Positions 28,553 to 36,476 of a stretch of 64,000 nucleotides of DNA are shown here, in pieces; position 1 is the stretch's first letter, and every line of letters starts with the position of its first letter. The position numbers and the translations under genes were made by a program. The notes under the pieces are model-generated. The model was not told where the DNA came from. It saw only the letters and a list, made by a program, of their open reading frames with translations, and ran no database searches. Location: the NCBI RefSeq assembly GCF_003945765.1, contig NZ_CP027712.1:1054001-1118000 (forward strand). The letters run 5' to 3'. Source of the DNA: Pseudomonas chlororaphis subsp. chlororaphis. Lineage in GTDB: Bacteria > Pseudomonadota > Gammaproteobacteria > Pseudomonadales > Pseudomonadaceae.

Positions 28553-29008
28553 ATGAAAGTCGCCATCCTTTCCGGCTCTGTGTACGGCACGGCTGAAGAA
28601 GTCGCCCGGCACGCCGCCAAACTCCTCAATGCCGCAGGTTTCGAGGCCTGGCACAACCCGCGCGCGACTCTGGCGGATGTCCAGGCGTTCGGCCCCGAGG
28701 CGTTCCTGGCCGTGACCTCGACCACCGGCATGGGCGAGCTGCCGGACAACCTGCTGCCGCTGTATTCGGCCATTCGCGATCAACTGCCGGCGGCCTGGCG
28801 CGGTTTGCCCGGCGCGGTGATCGGCCTGGGCGATTCGAGCTATGGCGACACCTTCTGTGGCGGTGGCGAGCAGATGCGCGAACTGTTCGCCGAGCTGGGC
28901 GTGCGTGAAGTGCTGGCAATGCTGCGCCTGGACGCCAGCGAAAGCGTGACCCCGGAAACCGACGCCGAGCCTTGGCTGGCCGAGTTGATCAGCGCTCTGC
29001 GCGGCTGA
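28553..29008 (+). CDS. Flavodoxin-like protein (MioC type)
   Basis: This 151-residue protein is a single flavodoxin domain. It starts MKVAILSGSVYGTAEEVA, with the FMN-phosphate loop SGSVYGTA, and has TSTTGMGELPDNL and the GLGDSSYGDTFCGGG loop that stacks on the flavin. In E. coli the MioC relative is an electron carrier for biotin synthase. AGGA lies nine bases before the ATG. It is divergent from the LOV gene and overlaps the convergent LysR gene by 20 bases. An equivalent gene sits near cidAB in P. aeruginosa. Confidence 0.88.
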   Translation: MKVAILSGSVYGTAEEVARHAAKLLNAAGFEAWHNPRATLADVQAFGPEAFLAVTSTTGMGELPDNLLPLYSAIRDQLPAAWRGLPGAVIGLGDSSYGDTFCGGGEQMRELFAELGVREVLAMLRLDASESVTPETDAEPWLAELISALRG

Positions 29009-29885
29009 CCGGCCGCTCGCGCAAAAGCGCCAGCCAGGCTTGTGCGGCCTTGGACAGATAGGCGCCCTGGCGCCAGATGAAGGCGATGTCCCAGCGCAGG
29101 TAGTCGGGCGCTTGCAGCGTCAGGCGTACCACGCCGGGCCGCACCAGGCCGCGCGCCACCACGCTGGGCAACAGCACCACGCCTTGCCCGGCGGCCACCA
29201 GGGCGGCGAGAAAGTCCGCCTGGCCGCTGCGGCCACCTTCCTTCGGGGTGAACCCCACCTGCTGACAGGCCTGCAACAGCCGGTCGTTGAGCACGAAACT
29301 GCGCTGATAAAGCAGGAACGGCGTATCCGCCAGTTCCTCCAGGCGCACCTGGGCCTTGATCGCCAATGGATGATCGGCCGGTAGCAAGGCATCCAGAGGT
29401 TCGTCGCAGAAAGGCTGGTAGGCGAAGGTCGGGTCCTTGGGCGTCAGGCTGCCGCCGATCTCCAGTTCGCCGTTGAGCACCGCCTGCTCGATATTCAGGC
29501 TGCCGCCTTCAAGCAACTGCACGCTGATGTTCGGGTAGCGCCTGCGGTACTCGGCGAACAGGCCGGCGAACAGTGCGTCGCTGCCCAGCAGGGGCAGGCC
29601 CAGGCGCAATTCCCCGCGGGCCAACAGGCTCAGGTCGTCCAGCTCGCTGAGCAACTCATTGCGCAGGCGCAGCATGCCTTCGGCGCGTTGCAGCACCACG
29701 CTGCCGGCGGCGGTGAGGTGAATGTGCGAGCCCTGGCGATCCAGCAATGGCGTGCCCAGGCTCTGCTCCAGCTGGGCGATCTGCTTGCTCACCGCCGACT
29801 GGCTGATGTGCAGGGTCTTGGCGGCCTGGGTGAAGCCGCCCTGGTGAATCACTTCGACAAAACTGCGCAGTTGTTTGAAGTCCAT
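28989..29885 (-). CDS. LysR-family regulator, probable CidR-like
   Basis: This 298-residue protein is a LysR regulator with an N-terminal winged helix (MDFKQLRSFVEVIHQGGFTQAAKTL, listed only as a landmark in two parts: recognition helix around SQSAVSKQIAQLE) and a C-terminal periplasmic-binding-like effector domain. It is divergent from cidA-cidB, as CidR is in other bacteria, where it activates the pair in response to acetate or overflow metabolism. ATG 29885 (MDFKQ) is the start used by the family; a longer in-frame start adds nine residues. The effector here is not known. Confidence 0.88.
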   Translation of the reverse strand: MDFKQLRSFVEVIHQGGFTQAAKTLHISQSAVSKQIAQLEQSLGTPLLDRQGSHIHLTAAGSVVLQRAEGMLRLRNELLSELDDLSLLARGELRLGLPLLGSDALFAGLFAEYRRRYPNISVQLLEGGSLNIEQAVLNGELEIGGSLTPKDPTFAYQPFCDEPLDALLPADHPLAIKAQVRLEELADTPFLLYQRSFVLNDRLLQACQQVGFTPKEGGRSGQADFLAALVAAGQGVVLLPSVVARGLVRPGVVRLTLQAPDYLRWDIAFIWRQGAYLSKAAQAWLALLRERPVSRAER

Positions 29886-29995
29886 GTTTTGGGTCCGTGC
29901 TCTTAATTCCATTCTGGAATGGCTTCCAGTCTAACAATTCGCTTCGGTGATGGCAGGCGCTTGCCTAAAATGCAGGCCTGCGAGGACCGAATTCC

Positions 29996-30382
29996 ATGAA
30001 CGCTTCCACCTTGAAACACCTGGGTCGCCTGTTATCCGAACTGGCGGTGTTGCTGGCTATTTATCTGTTCGGCTGCCAGCTGGCCGGGTGGCTGGCGTGG
30101 CCGATTCCTGGCGGGGTGATCGGCCTGGCCCTGCTGTTGCTGGCGTTCGCCCTGGGCTGGGTCAAGCCGGCGGCGCTGCAAATGGGCGCGGGCCTGCTGA
30201 TGGCCGAGATGCTGCTGTTCTTCATTCCGGCGCTGATGAGCCTGCTGGACTACGGCGGCCTGCTGCGCCAGGACGGCTGGCGGATCCTGCTGGTGATTGG
30301 CGTCAGTACGCTGATGGTGATGCTGGTCACCGCGTTCACGGTGGAATGGGTGTGCCGCTGGAGAATGCGCCATGACGCTTGA
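29996..30382 (+). CDS. cidA: CidA/LrgA family holin-like protein
   Basis: This 128-residue membrane protein has four hydrophobic segments (about 14-32, 34-54, 62-84, 92-115) and the family motif LLMAEMLLFFIPALMSLLDY. CidA/LrgA proteins resemble phage holins and are linked to programmed lysis, biofilm DNA release and transport of small carboxylic acids. GAGGA precedes the ATG. Its stop lies within the start of cidB (11-base overlap), and both genes are divergent from the LysR gene, as in P. aeruginosa. Confidence 0.9.
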   Translation: MNASTLKHLGRLLSELAVLLAIYLFGCQLAGWLAWPIPGGVIGLALLLLAFALGWVKPAALQMGAGLLMAEMLLFFIPALMSLLDYGGLLRQDGWRILLVIGVSTLMVMLVTAFTVEWVCRWRMRHDA

Positions 30383-31058
30383 GCCCATGCCGATGTTCTG
30401 GCTGCTGCTGACGCTCGCGGCCTATCTGTTCAGCCGCTGGATCTACCGGCGCACCGGGCGCTACCTGCTGTCGCCGCTGATCCTGGTGCCGGCCCTGTTG
30501 CTGGCGATCGCCGTGCCGCTGCACACCGCCTATGCCGAATACGCCGCCAATACCCATTGGCTGATGCTGGTGCTGGGGCCGGTCACCGTGGCTTTCGCAG
30601 TGCCGATCTGGCAGCAGCGGCAGCTGTTGGTGCGGCATTGGTCGGCCTTGCTCCTGGGCATGCTGGCCGGCAGCGCGGCGTCCATCGTCAGCTCCTTCGG
30701 CCTGGCGCGGGTGCTGGCCCTGGACAGCTCGGTGACTCTGTCGCTGGTGCCGCGTTCGATCACCACGCCCTTCGCCATGCCGCTGGCCCATGACCTGGGC
30801 GGCGTGCCCGAACTGACGGCGGTGTTCGTGATGTTCACCGGGGTGTTCGGCGCCATGCTCGGCGGTGTCCTGCTCAAGTGGCTGCCGCTGCGCAGCGCCC
30901 TGGCTCGCGGTGCTTTGTTCGGGGTCGGCGCCCACGGCGCCGGGGTCAGCCGCGCCCATGAAGTCGGCGGCGAAGAGGGCTCGGTGGCTGGGTTGGTGAT
31001 GGTCCTCACGGGCCTGCTGAACCTGTTCGCCGCCCCTTTATTGGCGTCGTTGCTTTGA
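30372..31058 (+). CDS. cidB: CidB/LrgB family membrane protein
   Basis: This 228-residue integral membrane protein is the LrgB/CidB partner of the preceding gene. It shows six or more hydrophobic segments and the conserved family region SLVPRSITTPFAMPLAHDLGG (positions about 122-142, cited only by its ends) and FGVGAHGAGVSRAHEVGGEEG near the C-terminus. CidB/LrgB members include pyruvate or glycolate transporters (for example PLGG1 in plants). Its overlap with cidA indicates coupled translation. Confidence 0.9.
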   Translation: MTLEPMPMFWLLLTLAAYLFSRWIYRRTGRYLLSPLILVPALLLAIAVPLHTAYAEYAANTHWLMLVLGPVTVAFAVPIWQQRQLLVRHWSALLLGMLAGSAASIVSSFGLARVLALDSSVTLSLVPRSITTPFAMPLAHDLGGVPELTAVFVMFTGVFGAMLGGVLLKWLPLRSALARGALFGVGAHGAGVSRAHEVGGEEGSVAGLVMVLTGLLNLFAAPLLASLL

Positions 31059-31092
31059 CGTTTGACCTGTGCCGATTGCAACTAAAATAACC

Positions 31093-31111
31093 ACTGACCC
31101 GCTCGGTCAGT
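31093..31111. promoter_or_regulatory. 19-bp palindrome upstream of the aldolase gene, TetR-type operator candidate
   Basis: ACTGACC-CGCTC-GGTCAGT is a perfect 7-bp dyad 100 bases before the aldolase start, beside an AT-rich stretch. Its form resembles operators of TetR-family repressors (GACCGNNCGGTC-like), but no TetR gene is in the window. Confidence 0.5.
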
Positions 31112-31212
31112 AAGCTGGCTGCCAAGGCAACTACCTGAACCCGAGGGGCTGACTAGACTGATCCCCACGTCCAAAAAATAATAAAAAAACTGCCGTCACT
31201 GAGGTCCTTGCC

Positions 31213-31995
31213 GTGAGCCTATCCTCCGTTCAATCGACATCGAGTGTGAAAGACCAGGTCAGCACCGCCGAATGGCAAACCCGCGTCGACCTGGCCGCCT
31301 GCTACCGCCTGGTGGCGATGCATGGCTGGGACGATCTGATCTTCACCCACATCTCCGCCAAGGTCCCTGGCACCGAAGATTTCCTGATCAACCCGTTCGG
31401 CCTGATGTTCCATGAGATCACCGCCTCCAGCCTGGTGAAGGTCGACCAGGCCGGCAACAAGCTGATGGACAGCCCCTACGAGATCAACCCCGCCGGCTAC
31501 ACCATCCACAGCGCCGTGCACGAAGTGCGGCACGATGTTGCCTGCGTGCTGCACACCCATACCGCGGCCGGGGTCGCGGTGTCCGCGCAGCAGCAGGGGG
31601 TGTTGCCCATCAGCCAGCAATCGCTGTTCGTGCTGTCGAGCCTGGCCTATCACGCCTATGAGGGCGTGGCCCTGAACCACGAGGAAAAGGCCCGGCTGCA
31701 GGCCGACCTCGGCGACAGCAATTTCCTGATGCTGCACAACCACGGTCTGCTGACCTGTGGCGGCACCATCGCCGACACCTTCCTGATGATGTTCACCTTC
31801 CAGCGCGCCTGCGAGATCCAGGTGCTGGCGCAGAACGGTGCGGCGCAACTGATCGCCATCGAGCCGCAGATTCTGGCCGGGGCCAAGGCGATGATCGCCG
31901 GGGTCACCAAAAGCGCTCAAGGCATGGGCGGCGCGCTGGCATGGCCGGCACTGCTGCGCAAACTCGATAAACAAGACGCGGGTTATAAACTCTGA
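31213..31995 (+). CDS. Class II aldolase/adducin-family protein
   Basis: This 260-residue protein has the AraD/FucA class II aldolase fold: TRVDLAACYRLVAMHGW, an FTHISAKVPG loop, the metal-ligand region HTHTAAGVAVS and LMLHNHGLLTCG. The His residues of HTH and the later HNH match zinc ligands, so an aldolase or decarboxylase-like activity is plausible; the substrate is unknown. The start is GTG 31213, with GAGG eight bases before it. It overlaps the next hydrolase gene (TGATG) and matches the PA3430-PA3429 order of P. aeruginosa. Confidence 0.85.
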   Translation: MSLSSVQSTSSVKDQVSTAEWQTRVDLAACYRLVAMHGWDDLIFTHISAKVPGTEDFLINPFGLMFHEITASSLVKVDQAGNKLMDSPYEINPAGYTIHSAVHEVRHDVACVLHTHTAAGVAVSAQQQGVLPISQQSLFVLSSLAYHAYEGVALNHEEKARLQADLGDSNFLMLHNHGLLTCGGTIADTFLMMFTFQRACEIQVLAQNGAAQLIAIEPQILAGAKAMIAGVTKSAQGMGGALAWPALLRKLDKQDAGYKL

Positions 31996-32897
31996 TGCCT
32001 ATGGCCGAGATTCCTCTGTGCGTGTGGCGCAAGCGCGGACATAGCTTCGCGTTTCGCGGCCATGCCATTCGCTACTGGACCGCGGGGCAGGGCGAGCCAC
32101 TGCTGCTGATCCATGGTTTTCCCACCGCCGCCTGGGACTGGCATTACCTGTGGCAGCCCCTGGCGCAGCGCTATCGGGTGATCGCTTGCGACATGCTGGG
32201 GTTTGGCGATTCGGCCAAGCCGCGGGACCACGAGTACAGCCTGCTGGAACAGGCGGACCTGCAGCAGGCCTTGCTCGAGCATCTGGGGGTCGATAGCCCC
32301 GTGCATCTGCTGGCCCACGACTATGGCGACAGCGTCGCCCAGGAAATGCTCGCCCGGCACTACGAAGAGCGTTGCGACATGGCCAGCTGTGTGTTTCTCA
32401 ACGGCGGCCTGTTCCCGGAAACCCATCGCCCGGTGCTGACGCAGAAGTTGCTACTCAGCCCGCTGGGCTGGATGCTCGGCCGCGCCTTCAGCCGTGAGGG
32501 CCTGGCCAAGAGTTTCAGCCAGATTTTCGGCCCGCAGACCCGGCCCAGCGAAAGCGTGCTGGATGACTTCTGGAGCCTGGTGGAGGCCAATAACGGACCG
32601 CGGATCCTGCACAAGTTGATCGGCTACATTCCCGAGCGCCGGGTGCAGCGCGACCGCTGGGTGAGTGCGATGCAGCGCGGCGAGGTGCCGCTACGGGTGA
32701 TCGACGGCGCGGTGGATCCGATTTCCGGGGCGCACATGGTCGAGCGCTACTGCCAACTGATCCCCGCACCGGATACCGTGCTGCTGGCCGGGATCGGTCA
32801 CTACCCGCAGACCGAGGCCCCGGTCCAGGTGCTCAAGCATTATCTGGCCTTTCGCGAAAGCCTGGAGTTTCCACCGCGAAAACTGGCCTGCTCCTGA
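31995..32897 (+). CDS. Alpha/beta hydrolase with Asp nucleophile (epoxide hydrolase/dehalogenase-like)
   Basis: This 300-residue alpha/beta hydrolase has the oxyanion motif HGFPTAAWDW and a nucleophile elbow HDYGDS with Asp (D109) instead of Ser. An Asp nucleophile is typical of epoxide hydrolases and haloalkane dehalogenases; the HDYGD wording also resembles animal MEST/PEG1 proteins. Likely partners are D241 (or D237) in VIDGAVDP and H269 in GIGHYPQTEAP. The neighbour in P. aeruginosa is annotated epoxide hydrolase. Substrate unknown. Translation is coupled to the aldolase gene by a one-base overlap. Confidence 0.87.
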   Translation: MPMAEIPLCVWRKRGHSFAFRGHAIRYWTAGQGEPLLLIHGFPTAAWDWHYLWQPLAQRYRVIACDMLGFGDSAKPRDHEYSLLEQADLQQALLEHLGVDSPVHLLAHDYGDSVAQEMLARHYEERCDMASCVFLNGGLFPETHRPVLTQKLLLSPLGWMLGRAFSREGLAKSFSQIFGPQTRPSESVLDDFWSLVEANNGPRILHKLIGYIPERRVQRDRWVSAMQRGEVPLRVIDGAVDPISGAHMVERYCQLIPAPDTVLLAGIGHYPQTEAPVQVLKHYLAFRESLEFPPRKLACS

Positions 32898-33111
32898 GCG
32901 CCCCGCGCTGTCCGTAGCTACCGCGGTTCTGCGGCCTTGGCCTGTGCATGCCAGACGCCGATGCGGCCCACGCCGTGGTTCCCCCTCGATCATCCCCCTG
33001 CCTTATTGCGCACCATTCAGCTTCAGCCGTGTTTATTGTGACCGCCAGCCGCGTGCCTGACACTCGAAGCCATTGTCCGTCTGTTGTCCATCTGGCCTGT
33101 GGGAGTTCGGT

Positions 33112-34023
33112 ATGAGTGAGTCTGTGCGCTTCGAGAATAAAGTCGTGATCGTCACCGGTGCCGGCGGCGGTCTGGGGCAGGCTCATGCATTGCTGTTCGC
33201 CCGGCACGGGGCGAAGGTCCTGGTCAACGACCTGGGCGGTTCGACCCAGGGCGAGGGCGCCAATGCCTCGGCGGCCGACCGGGTGGTGGCGCAGATTCGC
33301 GAAGCCGGCGGCATCGCCGAGGCCAACCACGATTCGGTGACCGACGGCGACAAGATCGTGCAGAACGCCCTGGATGCCTTCGGCCGGGTGGATGTGGTGG
33401 TGAACAACGCCGGCATCCTGCGCGACAAGACCTTCCACAAGATGGAAGACGCCGATTGGGACCTGGTGTACCGCGTCCATGTCGAAGGCGCCTACAAGGT
33501 GACCCGCGCCGCCTGGCCGCACATGCGCGAGCAGGGTTATGGCCGGGTGATCTTCACCGCGTCCACGTCCGGCATCTACGGCAACTTCGGCCAGTCCAAC
33601 TACGGCATGGCCAAGCTCGGCCTCTACGGCCTGACCCGCACCCTGGCCATCGAAGGTCGCAAGAACAACATCCTGGTCAACGCCATCGCGCCAACCGGCG
33701 GCACGCGGATGACCGAAGGGCTGATCCCGCCCCAGGTGTTCGAGCAACTCAAGCCGGAGCTGGTCAGCCCGCTGGTGGTGTACCTGGGCAGCGAGAATTG
33801 CCAGGAGACCTCCGGCCTGTTCGAGGTCGGTGGTGGCTGGATGGGCAAGGTGCGCTGGGAGCGCAGCCTGGGCCTGGGCTTCGATCCGCGTGAAGGTTTT
33901 TCCCCCGAAGATGTCGCCGCCCACTGGCAGCAGATCTGCGACTTCGAGGGCGCGGCGCACCCCAAGGACAACATCGAAGCCTTGAAAGAGATGATGCAGA
34001 ACCTGCAGAAATACGCGATCTGA
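33112..34023 (+). CDS. SDR-family 3-hydroxyacyl-CoA dehydrogenase-like protein
   Basis: This 303-residue short-chain dehydrogenase has TGAGGGLGQAHALLFARHG for NAD(P) binding (15-33), NNAG at 98-101 and the catalytic Y164 and K168 (Ser near 151-153). Its length and the DLGGSTQGEG stretch are characteristic of the dehydrogenase domain of peroxisomal multifunctional enzyme type 2 (17-beta-HSD4), which oxidises 3-hydroxyacyl-CoA or steroid side chains. GGGAG supports ATG 33112. It follows the aldolase-hydrolase pair by 214 bases, and an SDR gene holds the same place in P. aeruginosa (PA3427). Confidence 0.88.
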   Translation: MSESVRFENKVVIVTGAGGGLGQAHALLFARHGAKVLVNDLGGSTQGEGANASAADRVVAQIREAGGIAEANHDSVTDGDKIVQNALDAFGRVDVVVNNAGILRDKTFHKMEDADWDLVYRVHVEGAYKVTRAAWPHMREQGYGRVIFTASTSGIYGNFGQSNYGMAKLGLYGLTRTLAIEGRKNNILVNAIAPTGGTRMTEGLIPPQVFEQLKPELVSPLVVYLGSENCQETSGLFEVGGGWMGKVRWERSLGLGFDPREGFSPEDVAAHWQQICDFEGAAHPKDNIEALKEMMQNLQKYAI

Positions 34024-34191
34024 AGCCGCGCCCGCCAACCCGAACAGCCGCGGTCTGCGCGGCTGTTTGCCTTATGCCTTCATCACTGCCTTCGGCCTGA
34101 TCCTGGCGCCGTTAGCCCATCGCCTGTTGCAGCGTTTCCATTGTCACGGCGAGCAGACACCTTGAGCATCGACCTGGCTTTCTACCGGGCA

Positions 34192-34390
34192 TAAAAAAGG
34201 CCGCTGCAAGGCAGCGGCCGAAGGAAGACGTTAGATCAAGGAGCAACAAATCAACGTCAGTGAACACCCGGTGAAGATCTGAATATCGTTGCTTCAAACC
34301 TTCTGAATCCTCTTGCCCCCAAGGTGGCGTGATCACACCTCTGGGCGACTCTGCGTGGCTGTTTGCCGTGAGAGCGAGGCCAGAATAAGG
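34192..34390 (-). ncRNA. Candidate small RNA ending in a minus-strand terminator
   Basis: Read on the minus strand, the region ends with the perfect hairpin GGCCGCTGC-CTT-GCAGCGGCC (34199-34219) and a run of six T (34193-34198). No minus-strand protein gene ends here, since both neighbours are plus-strand. Upstream in the transcript are CTCCTTGATC (34234-34243), which could pair with ribosome binding sites, and an AT-rich TTATTCT box near 34381-34390 that might be a -10 element. The 5' end is a guess. I did not recognise a named RNA family with confidence. Confidence 0.5.
34193..34219 (-). terminator. Minus-strand intrinsic terminator
   Basis: A 9-bp GC-rich stem with a three-base loop (34199-34219) is followed, in minus-strand reading, by six T. 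It points leftward, away from any known gene, and so defines the end of the candidate small RNA. Confidence 0.85.
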
Positions 34391-34658
34391 GCTGGCCGCG
34401 CAATGAAAAATAGCGATTGTGGACAAGGACTGTTACAGCCTGGGCAATAGTAGTGCACGCCGTGGGGACATGCCCTGCAAGGGCGCAATCCATCCACCTG
34501 ATACCCGTCCATCCAGCCCGTCGATGCACCGCGCAAAGGCCCGGCTGGCGAGGGCATTCATCCTTTCGGGCGACAACGCGAATACCTCCTTGGTGCGCTT
34601 ATCGCTCCTGTGCGCCGGCAGTAGGGTGAGGCCTTCTGTCACTCACCGGGGAAGACGC

Positions 34659-36452
34659 ATGACAAGAACAACAATGCGCGCCATCTTCACACCGCGGGCG
34701 CTGGCCGTCGCGGTGGCCTTGGGGGGCTGCGCCCAGGCGCAGGCCGTTTCATTCAACATCGGGGAGATCGAGGGGCAGTTCGATTCTTCGCTGTCCATCG
34801 GCGCCAGCTGGGGCATGCGCGATGCCGACAAGGACCTGGTGGGTGTGTCCAACGGCGGTCGCGGGCAGTCTTCCACCGGCGACGACGGGCGTCTGAATTT
34901 CAAGAAGGGCGAGACCTTTTCGAAGATCTTCAAGGGCATCCATGACCTTGAACTGAAGTACGGCGACACCGGCGTCTTCGTCCGTGGCAAATACTGGTAC
35001 GACTTCGAACTCAAGGACGAGGACCGCGAGTTCAAGCCCATCAGCGACCACAACCGCAAGGAGGGCGCCAAGTCGTCCGGCGGGCAGATCCTCGATGCCT
35101 TCATCTATCACAACTACTCCATCGCCGACCTGCCGGGCACCGTGCGCGCCGGCAAGCAGGTGGTCAGCTGGGGCGAAAGCACCTTCATCGGCAACTCGAT
35201 CAACAGCATCAACCCGATCGACGTCTCGGCGTTTCGACGCCCGGGTGCCGAGATCAAGGAAGGCCTGATCCCGGTGAACATGCTGTTCGCTTCCCAGGGC
35301 CTGACCGACCAGTTGACCGTGGAAGGTTTCTATCAGCTGGAGTGGGACCAGACCGTGGTCGACAACTGCGGCACCTTCTTCGGCAACGACGTGGTGGCGG
35401 ACGGCTGCACCACTGGCTACACCGTCGGCAGCCCGGCGATCCGCCCGCTGCAACCGATTGCCGCGGCGTTCGGCCAGGGCTTCACCGTGGCCCCCGAAGG
35501 CGTGGTGATCGGCCGCGCCGGCGACCGCGATGCCCGCGACTCCGGGCAGTGGGGCACCGCCTTGCGCTGGCTGGGCGACGACACCGAGTACGGCCTGTAC
35601 TTCATGAACTACCACGCGCGTACCCCGACGGTTGGCACCATCACCGCCGGGAGCAGCACCCTGGCGAGCATCCCGGGGATCGTCAGCACCGCCAACCGTA
35701 TCGCCCCGGGCACCGGTTCGGCCCTGGCCCAGAGCGTGATGCTCGGGCGCGGCCAGTACTACCTCGAGTACCCGGAAGACATCCGCCTGTACGGCGCCAG
35801 CTTCTCCACCACGCTGCCCACCGGCACCGCCTGGACCGGCGAGATCAGCTACCGGCCCAACGCCCCGGTGCAGATCAACACCAACGACCTGACCCTGGCC
35901 CTGGTCAACCCCATCGCCGGTGGCCTGGCGTCGCCGGTGCGGACCTCGGCGGGCGCCGACAACACCGGTTACCGGCGCAAGGAAATCACCCAGGTCCAGA
36001 GCACCCTGACCCAGTTCTTCGACCAGGTGCTGGGTGCCGACCGCCTGACCCTGGTGGGCGAGGCGGCGATCGTGCATGTCGGTGGCCTGGAGTCGAAAAG
36101 CCAGCTGCGCTACGGCCGCGATTCGGTCTACGGCCAGTACGGTTTCGGTGGCGATACCGACGGTTTCGTCACCGCCACGTCCTGGGGTTATCGCGCCCGG
36201 GCGATCCTCGATTACAACAACCTGATCGCCGGGATCAACCTCAAGCCCAACCTGTCCTGGTCCCACGACGTCAATGGCTACGGGCCCAATGGCCTGTTCA
36301 ACGAAGGCGCCAAGGCGGTGAGCCTCGGGGTCGATGCTGACTACCGCAACACCTACACCGCCAGCCTCAGTTACACCGACTTTTTCGGCGGTGACTACAA
36401 CACCCTCAAAGACCGCGACTTCCTCGCGTTGAGCTTCGGCGTGAACTTCTGA
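34659..36452 (+). CDS. DUF1302 outer-membrane family protein
   Basis: This 597-residue protein starts with a signal peptide (MTRTTMRAIFTPRALAVAVA, cleaved near the AQAQA stretch at about 30) and then has the DUF1302 pattern: FNIGEIEGQFDSSLSIGASW, many alternating aromatic beta segments, and a C-terminal FLALSFGVNF ending in Phe, the usual signature of outer-membrane beta barrels. DUF1302 genes often sit with DUF1329 genes in clusters for hydrophobic carbon sources (steroids, terpenes); a transport role is inferred. ATG 34659 has GGGGAAG upstream; a longer frame start at 34419 is unlikely. Confidence 0.85.
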   Translation: MTRTTMRAIFTPRALAVAVALGGCAQAQAVSFNIGEIEGQFDSSLSIGASWGMRDADKDLVGVSNGGRGQSSTGDDGRLNFKKGETFSKIFKGIHDLELKYGDTGVFVRGKYWYDFELKDEDREFKPISDHNRKEGAKSSGGQILDAFIYHNYSIADLPGTVRAGKQVVSWGESTFIGNSINSINPIDVSAFRRPGAEIKEGLIPVNMLFASQGLTDQLTVEGFYQLEWDQTVVDNCGTFFGNDVVADGCTTGYTVGSPAIRPLQPIAAAFGQGFTVAPEGVVIGRAGDRDARDSGQWGTALRWLGDDTEYGLYFMNYHARTPTVGTITAGSSTLASIPGIVSTANRIAPGTGSALAQSVMLGRGQYYLEYPEDIRLYGASFSTTLPTGTAWTGEISYRPNAPVQINTNDLTLALVNPIAGGLASPVRTSAGADNTGYRRKEITQVQSTLTQFFDQVLGADRLTLVGEAAIVHVGGLESKSQLRYGRDSVYGQYGFGGDTDGFVTATSWGYRARAILDYNNLIAGINLKPNLSWSHDVNGYGPNGLFNEGAKAVSLGVDADYRNTYTASLSYTDFFGGDYNTLKDRDFLALSFGVNF

Positions 36453-36476
36453 TCCGCCCTGAAGAAGGACAACTTT

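Larger units (their letters stand above)
34024..34658. other. 635-base gap without a protein gene
   Basis: Apart from the minus-strand terminator and possible small RNA at 34192-34390, I see no convincing gene. Short reading frames on both strands here lack family resemblance. The DUF1302 gene's ribosome binding site (GGGGAAG) closes the region. Confidence 0.6.

Noticed and set aside
34112..34426. 104-codon minus-strand frame in the gap before the DUF1302 gene
   Set aside because: No start signal or homology, and its end overlaps a terminator that fits a small RNA better.
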